Shown piece after piece: positions 36,624-44,879 of a stretch of DNA of 64,000 nucleotides. Position 1 is the first letter of the stretch. Each line of letters begins with the position of its first letter. Made by a program: the position numbers and the translations under genes. This stretch comes from Nocardia brasiliensis (GTDB taxonomy: Bacteria; Actinomycetota; Actinomycetes; Mycobacteriales; Mycobacteriaceae), in assembly GCF_011801125.1 (NCBI RefSeq), contig NZ_CP046171.1, positions 4,402,001 through 4,466,000 of the forward strand, given 5' to 3'. A model generated the notes under the pieces. The model saw only the letters and a list, made by a program, of their open reading frames with translations, made no database searches and was not told where the DNA came from.

Positions 36624-37424
36624 ATGCCCGTCGTCACCCGCAATGGGATCCGGATCAATTACGACGTCACCGGCGCGGGACCGCTCGTGGTGCTGGTCAT
36701 GGGCACCGGCAGCCCGGGCCGGGTGTGGCGCACCTACCAGGTGCCCGCACTGGTCAAGGCCGGCTTTCGGGTCGCGACCATCGACAACCGCGGCATCGCG
36801 CCCTCGGACGAATGCGCGGGCGGCATGCGGATCGAGGACCTGGTCGCCGACACCGCCGCCGTGATCGAGCAGCTCGGCGGCCCGGCCCACGTGGTCGGCA
36901 CCTCGATGGGCGCCAGAGTCGTTGCCGAACTAGCCCTTTCGCGCCCCGAACTGCTCACCAAGGCGGTCATGATGGCCGCGACCGGACGCCCGCATCCGCT
37001 CTCGGCCACCCTCAACCGAGGCGAACAGGCGTTGTACGACAAGGGAATCTCACTGCCCCCGGAGTACGCGGCCGCGATCAAGGCGATGCTGAACCTGTCC
37101 CCGAGCACCCTCGAAGACCCGGCCAAGGCCCAGGAATGGCTCGACATCTTCGAATACACCGCGAGCACTCCCTCCCCCGGCGTCCGCGCCCAACTCGGGA
37201 TGGACCGCTCGCACGACCGTCTCGCCGCCTACGCGCGGATCACCGTGCCCAGCCTCGTGATCGGCTTCGCCGACGACCAGATGGTCCCGGCCCGCTTCGG
37301 CAAAGAGGTGGCCGCCGCCGTCCCCGGCGCGCGCTACGTAGAAATCGAACGCTGTGGCCACTACGGCTATCTCGAACGCCCCGACGAGGTGAACCGGGCC
37401 CTCGTCGACTTCCTCACCCGCTGA
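36624..37424 (+). CDS. Alpha/beta-fold hydrolase
   Basis: 266 residues from the ATG at 36624, which follows GAAAGAAGG; the frame is open further upstream over the operator. The nucleophile elbow is VVGTSMGARV, the acid lies in IGFADDQMVPA and the histidine in ERCGHYGYLERP, a complete triad. An early VVLVMGTGSPGRVW forms the oxyanion hole. It resembles small ester or peroxide-forming hydrolases, but the substrate is unknown. It is probably controlled by the divergent ArsR protein. A gene for a zinc-ribbon protein follows after 31 bases. Confidence 0.86.
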   Translation: MPVVTRNGIRINYDVTGAGPLVVLVMGTGSPGRVWRTYQVPALVKAGFRVATIDNRGIAPSDECAGGMRIEDLVADTAAVIEQLGGPAHVVGTSMGARVVAELALSRPELLTKAVMMAATGRPHPLSATLNRGEQALYDKGISLPPEYAAAIKAMLNLSPSTLEDPAKAQEWLDIFEYTASTPSPGVRAQLGMDRSHDRLAAYARITVPSLVIGFADDQMVPARFGKEVAAAVPGARYVEIERCGHYGYLERPDEVNRALVDFLTR

Positions 37425-37455
37425 CCGATCACGAACGCACAGATAGGGAATCCCC

Positions 37456-37797
37456 GTGCACGACACGCTGCCCCCGTGCCCCGAATGCACCAGCGAATAC
37501 ACCTATGAAGTCGGTGGACTGCTCACCTGCCCCGAATGCGCCCACGAATGGACGGCGGCCACCGAGACCACCGATGACGACGTCATCAGGGACGCGGTAG
37601 GAAACGTGCTCGCCGACGGCGACACCGTCACCGTCATCAAAACCCTGAAGGTCAAAGGCAGCCCCACCGGCATCAAAGCAGGCACCAAGGTCCGAAACAT
37701 CCGCCTGGTCAACGGAATCGGCGACCACGACATCGACTGCAAGGTAGACGGCATCGGCCCCGTGCAACTCAAGTCCAGCGTCGTGAAGAAGGTGTAG
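37456..37797 (+). CDS. yjdM: YjdM/PhnA-type zinc-ribbon protein
   Basis: A 113-residue protein starting at a GTG. A zinc ribbon is formed by CPECTSEY and CPECAHEW, followed by the PhnA-type SH3-like domain ([23 protein letters not shown], split; then [21 protein letters not shown]). Despite the old name PhnA, the family is not the phosphonoacetate hydrolase; its role in bacteria is unclear. The 31-base spacing suggests co-transcription with the hydrolase. Confidence 0.88.
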   Translation: MHDTLPPCPECTSEYTYEVGGLLTCPECAHEWTAATETTDDDVIRDAVGNVLADGDTVTVIKTLKVKGSPTGIKAGTKVRNIRLVNGIGDHDIDCKVDGIGPVQLKSSVVKKV

Positions 37798-37941
37798 ACG
37801 ACCTGGCGGTTCCGCACCGCCTTCGAATGGCCCGAAACGGCAGCAGATCACGTCGCCGTCTGCCCTGCAGTAGGCGAACTGTTTTACGGAATAGCCTGGG
37901 GCCATGGCAGTTACGGTCGCCCCCGCACCCGCAAGCCCGGA

Positions 37942-38052
37942 CTAGGTGGTGGTGGCCACGCAGGACATCAGGGAGGTCAGGACCGCGACCACCATGGTGA
38001 CCTCGGCGCTGCGAGCAGCTGGAATCAGCATTGCGATCGCGACGATCCGCAC
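37942..38052 (-). CDS. Possible 36-residue hydrophobic peptide
   Basis: A GTG-started frame downstream of the TetR gene reads RIVAIAMLIPAARSAEVTMV and then a hydrophobic VAVLTSLMSCVATTT end. It could be a small membrane peptide or the C-terminal remnant of a lost gene. There is no ribosome site, so support is weak. Confidence 0.2.
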   Translation of the reverse strand: MRIVAIAMLIPAARSAEVTMVVAVLTSLMSCVATTT

Positions 38053-38060
38053 GGAAGGGG

Positions 38061-38708
38061 TCAGCTCATCGGAGTGGTGACGAGGGGCGCGATCACGCGG
38101 CGGGCGAGGTCGCGGGCCGCGGTGTCGTCGTCGAGATCGAGCCCGGCGGGCGGCAGCAGCAGATAGCCCATGGTGATCCGAATGATGGCGTCGGCCTGCA
38201 GATCCGGGTCACCGGGCGGCAGGGCGCCCTCGGACTGACCAGCCCGGATGCGGGCGGCGATGAAGCGGTGGCCGATGGTCAAGGGCGTGGGATCGCCGAC
38301 GGTGAGCATCGCGAGCAGTTCGGCGCTATGCGGCGCGGAGGTGTTGTCGGACAACAGTTGTCGACGCAGGCGCAGGCAGGCGACGAAGGCTTCGGCGATC
38401 CGCTCGGTCGGGTCCGTGACGGTGAGATACCGCGAGGTGATCTCGGCGAGAAAGCCGCGCAACGTGTGCGCGACGGCCGCTTCGAAGAGGGCGTCGCGTC
38501 CACCGAAGCGCCGGAACAGCGTGGCGCGGCTCATTCCGGCACCGGCCGCGACATCGTCCATGGTCGCCGCGTCGGCGCCGCGTTCGGCGAGCACCCGAAT
38601 CGCCGTCTCGTACACCCGTACCAGCTCTGGCCCGGCGGGGGTGAAGGTGACGACCTTGCTGACGGCCCGGCCGAACAGGTTCACCAGCGGAACGGAAGTA
38701 CGAGGCAT
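38061..38708 (-). CDS. TetR-family repressor
   Basis: A 215-residue protein with the TetR helix-turn-helix at about 35-80: YETAIRVLAERGADAATMDD, then VAAGAGMSRATLFRRFGGRDALF (split here). The C-terminal ligand domain is rich in L, A and R without a clear subfamily signal. It is divergent from the DUF2236 gene at 38753; the 44-base gap contains a 9-bp perfect inverted repeat, so it very likely represses both genes. The ligand is unknown. Confidence 0.9.
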   Translation of the reverse strand: MPRTSVPLVNLFGRAVSKVVTFTPAGPELVRVYETAIRVLAERGADAATMDDVAAGAGMSRATLFRRFGGRDALFEAAVAHTLRGFLAEITSRYLTVTDPTERIAEAFVACLRLRRQLLSDNTSAPHSAELLAMLTVGDPTPLTIGHRFIAARIRAGQSEGALPPGDPDLQADAIIRITMGYLLLPPAGLDLDDDTAARDLARRVIAPLVTTPMS

Positions 38709-38725
38709 GCACCCATTGTCGCAGC

Positions 38726-38753
38726 TGAGACTTTTATGCTAGACAAAGTCTCA
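38726..38753. promoter_or_regulatory. TetR operator TGAGACTTT-N10-AAAGTCTCA
   Basis: A perfect 9-bp inverted repeat at 38726-38734 and 38745-38753 flanks TATGCT (38735-38740), a likely -10 box for the DUF2236 gene. Promoter and operator coincide, so bound TetR would block RNA polymerase directly. The right arm touches the first possible start codon, so the transcript would have almost no leader. Confidence 0.7.
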
Positions 38754-39649
38754 TGCATGAGGCGATGACCGCTCCGGAGCAACACCTGATCGCGGCCGAC
38801 GAGCCCGCGCCGCTCGGCCCGGATTCGGTGGCCTGGTCGGTCTTCGGGGAGCTGACGTTCGTCCTCGGCGCCTCGCGCCGGCTGCTCATCGATGTGGCGC
38901 ACCCGGTGGTCGCCACCGGTGTCCGGGAATTCTCGGTGTTCGAGTCGGACCCGTACGGACGCGCCGAACGCACCCTGGACATGATCATGGGCGTGGTCTA
39001 CGGGCAGGACGAGGCCATGGCCACCGCACGCAGACTCCGCGACCTGCACCGAAACATCAAGGGGCGCAATTCCGATGGCTCCCGTTGGAGCGCACTCAGC
39101 CCGGAGGCGTTCCACTGGGTGCACGCCAGTTTGGTGCACGGCGTGTACACACAGCAGGCCGTGCTCGGGCGGGGCTGGCGGCCCGGTGAGGTCGAGCGGT
39201 TCTATCTGGAGATGCGCCGAGTGGGTCGCCTCTACGGCGTGCGCGAACAGGACATGCCGCCGGACTGGGCGACGTTCACCACCTGGTTCGACCAGATGAC
39301 GACCACTCGACTGGAACGCTCCGACATCACCGACCGGGTACTGGCTGTGGTCGGCAGCCCGAAGCCACCGCCGATGATCCCGCTGCTGCGCCACCCGGTC
39401 GTCTGGAACCACACCGTGCGCCCGATCGCGGGCCGGGCACTGACCCTGGTCACGGCCGGGCTGCTGACACCGGAGCTGCGCGAGTTACTCGGGGTGCGGT
39501 GGCACGGCCGCGATCGTCTGCTGTTCGGCATGCTGGCCGCGTTCTCGCGCACCGTCGTGCCGCGGCTGCCACGGACCGTCCGGCAGGTTCCGCAGGCGCG
39601 ACGCGCCGTGCGGCGGGTAGCGCGGGTGAAGCATGCGGCCGCCGCGTAA
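38753..39649 (+). CDS. DUF2236 / MpaB-family oxygenase-like protein
   Basis: A 298-residue protein (or 294 from the ATG at 38765). LTFVLGASRRLLIDVAHPVVA and the FHWVHASLVHGVYTQQAVLG histidine segment mark DUF2236. The RRVGRLYGV and LPRTVRQVPQARRAVRRVAR segments resemble many actinobacterial relatives. Possible heme-binding oxygenase; no member with this context has a role I know. It is controlled by the divergent TetR gene, and its end overlaps the start of the IS-interrupted hydrolase, suggesting a two-gene unit. Confidence 0.85.
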   Translation: MHEAMTAPEQHLIAADEPAPLGPDSVAWSVFGELTFVLGASRRLLIDVAHPVVATGVREFSVFESDPYGRAERTLDMIMGVVYGQDEAMATARRLRDLHRNIKGRNSDGSRWSALSPEAFHWVHASLVHGVYTQQAVLGRGWRPGEVERFYLEMRRVGRLYGVREQDMPPDWATFTTWFDQMTTTRLERSDITDRVLAVVGSPKPPPMIPLLRHPVVWNHTVRPIAGRALTLVTAGLLTPELRELLGVRWHGRDRLLFGMLAAFSRTVVPRLPRTVRQVPQARRAVRRVARVKHAAAA

Positions 39650-40549
39650 CCGGCGCGGGCTCGTCCAGCGGCAGCCCGTACCCGCCGACCGCTCGACCGT
39701 GCGCGAGCACGTGATCCGCAGCGCGGACGGCACCGGCCTGCATGTGGAGATCCACGGGCCCGCGGACGCGCCGACGATCGTGCTGGTGCACGGCGTGCTG
39801 TGCGCACTCGGCTTCTGGCACAACCAGATCGCGGCCCTGTCCGGCGAATACCGGGTGGTGGCCTTCGACCATCGCGGCCACGGCCGCAGCGATGCGCCGC
39901 GACGCGGCAGCTACACCCTCGACCACCTCGCCGACGACCTACACGCCGTGCTCGCCGCGACGGTGCCCGAGGGCCAGCCCGCGATCGTCGCCGGGCACTC
40001 GCTGGGCGGAATCGCGGTGCAGGCGTGGGCAAATCGGTATCCCGGGGAGATCGCCGTCCGCGCCCGCGCGGTTGCGCTGGTGAACACCACGCCGGGCCAG
40101 ATCCTCGACCACGTTCGGTTCCTGCGCGGCCCGCGCCGACTACTCGCCGCCAGGGGACGGCTGGCCCGCGCGGTGGTGCCGCTCGCCGGTCTTCCGCTGC
40201 CACGGCGGCTGCCGGTGCGGCGCCTGCTGCTGTCGCATGTCGCGCTCGGGCCGGTCGCCGACCGGTTGCTCGGCGTCGAACTGGACCGGATCGCCGCCGC
40301 GACCTCCGCCCGTGGGCGCGGGGGTTACGGGGGCATGCTGGTGCGCATGGTCGATACGCTCGACCCGGCCGCGATCACGGTCCCCACCCTGGTGATCGCG
40401 GGCCGCACCGACAAGATCGCCCCGCTGGCACGCGCGGAGCTGATCGCCGCCGCCCTCCCTCAATTGCTCGAACTACGCGTGCTCGACAGCGGTGGAGCGT
40501 TCCCGGTTCGGTGGACACGGAGGAGATAGCCGCCTGGTAGCACGGGAGT

Positions 40550-40852
40550 TTGGTGTTGGGTTCGACGCGGCGTAGTTTCACCGAGGAGTACAAGGCCCAG
40601 GCGGTAGGTTTCGTCCTGGATCAGGGTCGGCCGGTGGCCGAGGTGGCGCGCAATATCGGCGTGCACGAGATGACGTTGAGGAAATGGGTGAAGAGGGCGA
40701 AGGAATCCGGGGTTTCCGGTGACCGGGAGAAGGGACTGACCGACTCGGAACAGGCCGAGTTGGAACGGTTGCGTGCGGAGAACGCGGAGTTGAAGATGCA
40801 GGTCGCGTTCGCAAAAAAAGTTGCGACCTGGTTCGCGAAAGACCAGCGGTGA
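40550..40852 (+). CDS. IS3-family transposase OrfA
   Basis: A 100-residue protein starting at TTG 40550 or GTG 40553. A helix-turn-helix lies in RRSFTEEYKAQAVGFVLDQG and VAEVARNIGVHEMTLRKWVK, followed by a leucine-zipper-like ELERLRAENAELKMQVAF. It binds the element ends and, joined to OrfB by frameshifting, forms the active transposase. Confidence 0.94.
   Translation: MVLGSTRRSFTEEYKAQAVGFVLDQGRPVAEVARNIGVHEMTLRKWVKRAKESGVSGDREKGLTDSEQAELERLRAENAELKMQVAFAKKVATWFAKDQR
40813..40819 (+). other. Programmed -1 frameshift site A_AAA_AAA
   Basis: In the orfA frame the codons are GCA AAA AAA GTT. Seven A residues allow a -1 shift onto the orfB frame, which is open from here through the orfB start (SCDLVRERPAVKFAAIADW across the junction). 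This is the standard way IS3 elements make OrfAB. Confidence 0.8.
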
Positions 40853-41733
40853 AATTCGCCGCGATCGCGGACTGGGCTGCGTCGGGGGAATTCGACATCG
40901 AGTTCATGTGCCGGGAACTGGACGTGTCTCGGTCGGGCTACTACAAGTGGAAAGGCCGCGGTCGCAGCGACCGGGAGCGCGACGATCGCATGCTGACGCT
41001 GCTGATCGAGGCGATCCACGCGAAACTGCGTGGCAATCCGGGTGTTCGGCGTGTGCACGCGGCGCTGGCGGCGGCCGGGCGGCGGGTCTCGCGTAAGCGG
41101 GTGTGGCGGTTGATGCGGGCGGCCGGTCTGCAAGGCCGGTTTCCGAAACCGTTCCGGCGCACCACGATCCGGGGATCCAAGCCGGTGGACGCCGCGGATC
41201 GGATCGGGCGTGATTTCACTGCCGCGCAGCCGAACCAACGCTGGTGCGGTGACATCACCTACGTCAAGACCTGGACCGGGTGGGCGTATCTGGCCACCGT
41301 GATCGATCTGCACGATCGGGCCGTGGTCGGCTGGGCGATCGCTGATCACATGCGCACGTCGCTGGTCACCGACGCCCTCGATATGGCCATCGCGCGCCGA
41401 CGCCCGGCGAAAGGTGTTGTTTTCCATAGCGATCGCGGAACCCAGTACACCTCGAAGGAATTCGCGAAATATTGTGCAAAGAATGGTGTCCTACGGTCCC
41501 TCGGCCGGACGGGATCGTGCTTCGACAACGCGGTCGCGGAATCGTTCTTCGCGACCTACAAAAAGGAGCTGGTACACGCTCGTCCGTGGCCGACGGTGAA
41601 GTCGCTGCAGAAGGAGACGTTCGACTGGATTGAGTTCTACTACAACACCGTTCGTCCGCATTCGGCGCTCGGCTATTTGACACCACGGCAATACGAGTTA
41701 GGGTACAGAGAAATCAGTCAGATCGCGGCTTGA
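40849..41733 (+). CDS. IS3-family transposase OrfB (DDE integrase core)
   Basis: A 294-residue integrase-core protein, start GTG overlapping the orfA stop. The catalytic triad is D135 (CGDITYVKT), D195 (FHSDRGTQY) and E231 (NAVAESFFA), with the 35-residue D-E spacing typical of IS3. An N-terminal HTH-like region and the RPHSALGYLTP motif are intact. The element looks capable of transposition. Confidence 0.95.
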   Translation: MKFAAIADWAASGEFDIEFMCRELDVSRSGYYKWKGRGRSDRERDDRMLTLLIEAIHAKLRGNPGVRRVHAALAAAGRRVSRKRVWRLMRAAGLQGRFPKPFRRTTIRGSKPVDAADRIGRDFTAAQPNQRWCGDITYVKTWTGWAYLATVIDLHDRAVVGWAIADHMRTSLVTDALDMAIARRRPAKGVVFHSDRGTQYTSKEFAKYCAKNGVLRSLGRTGSCFDNAVAESFFATYKKELVHARPWPTVKSLQKETFDWIEFYYNTVRPHSALGYLTPRQYELGYREISQIAA

Positions 41734-42005
41734 TCCCGAGTCCACAAAACCGGGAACACTCCACGGCCACTGCGGCCCGCTCGAGCGCGCCGACGAGATC
41801 ACCGCCGCGCTCCGCGAACTGGCCACTCGCTCATCGAACACTCTTGCGGGGTAAGGAAATCGCCCCATTCCACGCCGCGCGTGCGAGGAGTCGGTGTCGA
41901 GTTCGATCTCCCCCGGCCAGCCGAGGCGGTGGACCGGCACGTAGTCACGGGCGCCTTCAGTGCCGGTGAGCGGTGGACGGTCGATCTACCGTGTCAACCG
42001 ACGGC

Positions 42006-42890
42006 TCACAACGCCGCGGCGGCGGCGATCATCAGCTCCCGCGAACGTTCCGGTGTCTCCGCCTGTACGGCCACGCGGTCCATGACGCCGCGATAGACGC
42101 GGACGTCCTCCTGGCGGTCCAGGTACATCGCGGTGGTCAGCTGCTCCAGGTAGACGATGTCGGGCAGGTCCTCTTCGGCGAAGCGCAGCATCGTGAACGA
42201 ACTCCCCGCGGCCGCGCTGCCGCCGGAGCTGGAGGGCAGCACCTGGATCGTGACGCTGGGCTCGGCCGACATATTCACGAGATGCTCGATCTGTTCACGC
42301 TGGACCGCCGTGCCGCCGACCGGCCGGTGCAGGACCGCCTCGTCGAGAATCGCCCACAGCGTCGGCCCACCCGGGGCGTCCAGGATCCGTTGCCGGTCGG
42401 TACGCAACGCCACCCGCCGCGCCGCCTCGCTGATCTCCTCCCCCATCTCGACGACCGCGGCGGCATAGTCCCCGGTCTGCAGGAGACCCGGAACCAGTTG
42501 TCCCTCATAGGTTCTGATCATCCGTGCCGCACCCTCGAGCCCGACATAGGTCTCGAACCACTGTGGGAGCAGGTCGCTGTACCGATGCCACCAGCCCGGC
42601 TCGTTGGCCTTGCGTGCCAGATCGAGGAACATCTCCCGCTGCTCGGCGTCCACCACCCCGTACAGATCCAGCAGATCCGCGACGTCACGCTCTTTGAACC
42701 CGGTGCGCCCGAGCTCGAGCCGGCTGATCTTGGCATACGAGCCACGGATATGGTCACCCGCCATTTGCGGTGTGATGCCACATTGTTCGCGCAGCTTGCG
42801 CAGTTGACCACCGACCGCGATCCGCAGCGCCGTCGGGCCTCGTTCTGCGACACCGGGATCGATGACGATCCGGGCAGGTTCTGCGGTCAT
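42006..42890 (-). CDS. XRE-family regulator with DUF5753 domain
   Basis: 294 residues from the ATG at 42890 (GGAGAA upstream; a GTG at 42914 is possible). The Cro/CI-type HTH reads LRKLREQCGITPQMAGDHIRG and YAKISRLELGRTGF. DUF5753 follows with WFETYVGLEGAARMIRTYEGQLVPGLLQT and the FTMLRFAEEDLPDIVYLEQLT end (segments split). Such regulators usually sit beside a small DUF397 gene in actinomycetes; none is recognisable here. Between this gene and the broken hydrolase (41855-42005) there is no supported gene. Confidence 0.87.
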   Translation of the reverse strand: MTAEPARIVIDPGVAERGPTALRIAVGGQLRKLREQCGITPQMAGDHIRGSYAKISRLELGRTGFKERDVADLLDLYGVVDAEQREMFLDLARKANEPGWWHRYSDLLPQWFETYVGLEGAARMIRTYEGQLVPGLLQTGDYAAAVVEMGEEISEAARRVALRTDRQRILDAPGGPTLWAILDEAVLHRPVGGTAVQREQIEHLVNMSAEPSVTIQVLPSSSGGSAAAGSSFTMLRFAEEDLPDIVYLEQLTTAMYLDRQEDVRVYRGVMDRVAVQAETPERSRELMIAAAAAL

Positions 42891-42900
42891 GGGTTCTCCG

Positions 42901-43167
42901 ATGTTGGAATCCACCAGCAGTCACGCCACCGCCCGCACCCGCACGAGCCGCACGCGCAGCGCTGATGATATCCCCCGCCGAGCCAACCCCGACGCACCCG
43001 CCCGCCTTGCGCCCGGACACACCGACAAAATCTCGCCGTCGACCGGAGTGGCGTATGGCGCCACGGTGTTCGACTACTCCGCCGAGGCGTTCACAGCGGC
43101 TCGTCGGGCATGGAGTCGAGGTGGCGATCCAACGCGTCGAACCTGCCCGCCCACTCGTGGCGGTTAG
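42901..43167 (+). CDS. Possible small protein, divergent from XRE gene
   Basis: An 88-codon frame with protein-like segments (PARLAPGHTDKISPSTG, then YGATVFDYSAEAFTAARRAW) but no clear ribosome site, leaving only 10 bases to the XRE start. It could be a genuine partner of the regulator. From 43168 to 43374 I see only a possible C-terminal remnant on the minus strand (MNLVDEVTVVAGGMIEDRWK, ending at 43242). Confidence 0.3.
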   Translation: MLESTSSHATARTRTSRTRSADDIPRRANPDAPARLAPGHTDKISPSTGVAYGATVFDYSAEAFTAARRAWSRGGDPTRRTCPPTRGG

Positions 43168-43374
43168 AGGCCTGAGAACCGGCGCGGCCGCCCTGGTAGT
43201 GCATCGGTTCAGCACGGAAGCCGTAAGCTGCCTTGCGCCGTTCAGTTGTTCCTGCCGCGTGCCACGACCTTCCAACGGTCCTCTATCATGCCGCCCGCGA
43301 CGACCGTGACCTCGTCGACGAGGTTCATGGTCAACAGACGCGGTTGGGGATCACGCGTAAGCGGGTTCCTACTT

Positions 43375-44592
43375 TCAACCCTGCGCTCGAGTCCATGCGC
43401 CGAAGCCGCGGACCAACTCCGCGTAGAACTGTTCATTCGGCACTGCGCCTGGATTCTTGCCGGTGTTGTAGAAGGCGACGTTGCGGAATGTGGCGGAGGT
43501 CGAGGTGTTGAGATTCTTGTAGAACACCATCTTTCCGCGGCCGAACCCGATGAAGATCCAGAACATCCCTAGCGTCGCGGAGTTCTGCAGCAGCGTTCGC
43601 ACGGCCGCTTTCTCATCGGGCTCGTCTCCCACCTGGACTATGACCAACGCGGGATCAGCTGCCCCCGACTCCTGGTAGTGATTGATCACGCAACGCATCG
43701 CGTCATCGACTTGCTGCCAGCCCCAGTCGACCTGGGTATGCAATTGACCGATCCTGCCCCGGTAGTTCCGCAGACTCAGGTCTTCGACGAACGGTTCGTG
43801 CTGACCCGAGAAGACCACAGGGACGGTGCCGTCGTCGTCGAGGTTCGCCGCCAACGCCAGAATTCGCTCAGCGAACGCTTGAACCGTGAAGGACTCGTAG
43901 AGTTCTCGCATATCGTAGCTGTGGTCGAGAACCAGGTATACCGCAGCGCGTCGGCTGCCCATTCCCGCGTCCGCCAGAGCCCGGTTCGCTTCGGTCGCCA
44001 CCGGCAACAACCCGGGCGCGATGTCGGTGACCTTCGCGAGCCGTGTCGGTGTCGTCGAACCCGCCGATGGACTCGTATGCACCTGGGCGGGTGTCTCGTC
44101 GCTCTCGATATCGACCCCGTAGTCCGTGGCCAAGCCACCCAGACCCGAATCATAGCCCTGGCCCACTGCCCGTACCTTCCAGGCATCGTTGCGCCGGTAG
44201 GCCTCGGCGATGACGACGACCGTCTCCCGGTTGGTGAAGTTCGGGGCGGTGTATTCGACTGTCGGTCCGGCGTTTTGGGTGACGACCAGCCGCGGGGCGC
44301 GACTGAAGACCGCCCCCGGACTCAATGGATCGATGCTCGCTACGATCACCACGGCGGCAACGTCCCGGGGCACACGCGTGAAGTCGACTCTCACCGTCGT
44401 GCCATCCACCTCGACTCCGTGGCGCGTCGGGTTGTTGTAGAACACGAGGTCACTGTCGTCCCGCACCTTGCTGTCGGGGCCGAGCAGCAACGCCGAAACA
44501 TCGATGGGCGTCTGATCCGATGTGAGGGAGAAGGACACACGCCCTCCGTTGAGGGCAGTATTCTCGCCCTTGCGCAACGCGGTGCTCGACAT
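43375..44592 (-). CDS. TerD-domain protein with von Willebrand A domain
   Basis: A 405-residue protein. The N-terminal 170 residues match TerD/CABP1: KGENTALNGGRVSFSLTSDQ, IDVSALLLGPDSKVRDDSDLVFYN (split) and GTTVRVDFTRVP, with acidic Ca2+-binding loops. The C-terminal half is a vWA domain starting RRAAVYLVLDHSYDMRELYE (a MIDAS-like DHSYD in place of DxSxS) and containing VFSGQHEPFVEDL and VQVGDEPDEKAA. TerD/TerF proteins act in tellurite and stress response systems, probably at the inner membrane face. No other ter gene is adjacent. The 287-base gap downstream (44593-44879) holds no gene I can support. Confidence 0.88.
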   Translation of the reverse strand: MSSTALRKGENTALNGGRVSFSLTSDQTPIDVSALLLGPDSKVRDDSDLVFYNNPTRHGVEVDGTTVRVDFTRVPRDVAAVVIVASIDPLSPGAVFSRAPRLVVTQNAGPTVEYTAPNFTNRETVVVIAEAYRRNDAWKVRAVGQGYDSGLGGLATDYGVDIESDETPAQVHTSPSAGSTTPTRLAKVTDIAPGLLPVATEANRALADAGMGSRRAAVYLVLDHSYDMRELYESFTVQAFAERILALAANLDDDGTVPVVFSGQHEPFVEDLSLRNYRGRIGQLHTQVDWGWQQVDDAMRCVINHYQESGAADPALVIVQVGDEPDEKAAVRTLLQNSATLGMFWIFIGFGRGKMVFYKNLNTSTSATFRNVAFYNTGKNPGAVPNEQFYAELVRGFGAWTRAQG

Positions 44593-44879
44593 TCGCTTCC
44601 TAAGCTGTCGTGGTTGAGCTCACGGCTCTCCGAGAGCTACACCGCGACAGGCAATTTCGGCACAGGGCTCCCGTAAACCGGGGCGAGCCCGGAGACCGGC
44701 AGCTACGGAGGTCACCCACTCTGTAGTGCGACCAATTTCGCTGTGGCCGACGCTGATCCGGTAGTCTGCCGATTCGCGGTCATCACATTCCATCAACCGC
44801 GAGGAGCAGCGTCAATGCGACGAACGTACGTCAGTCGTTCGACCGACATCGCCATACAGACGGGATGACACCGCCGCCA

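Larger units (their letters stand above)
40493..41763 (+). mobile_element. Complete IS3-family insertion sequence, copy 1
   Basis: A 1271-bp element with terminal inverted repeats TGGAGCGTTCCCGG (left) and the complement of TGGAGTGTTCCCGG (right); ends are TG...CA as in IS3. It is flanked on both sides by CGG (40490-40492 and 41764-41766), a 3-bp target duplication. It carries orfA and orfB overlapping by 4 bases with an A7 slip site. The right 200 bp are, as far as I can compare by eye, identical to the second copy at 63801, so transposition was recent. Confidence 0.95.
39633..41854 (+). pseudogene. Alpha/beta hydrolase gene split by an IS3 element
   Basis: The coding parts are 39633-40492 and 41764-41854. 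The first gives a normal hydrolase: IVLVHGVLCALGFWHNQIAA, DHRGHGRSD, nucleophile elbow VAGHSLGGIAV and acid strand VIAGRTDKIAPL, up to LRVLDSG. After the insertion the frame resumes with GHCGPLERADEITAALREL, which supplies the catalytic histidine. Removing the element and one CGG copy restores an uninterrupted 315-residue protein. As it stands the protein lacks its histidine and should be inactive. The intact gene was probably co-transcribed with the DUF2236 gene it overlaps. Confidence 0.92.

Noticed and set aside
42006..43167. Toxin-antitoxin-like XRE/DUF397 pair
   Set aside because: The XRE-DUF5753 gene is real, but no DUF397 sequence could be read on either side.
43375..44592. Tellurite resistance operon
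   Set aside because: Only one TerD/vWA gene is present; no TerA, TerB, TerC or TerZ neighbours.
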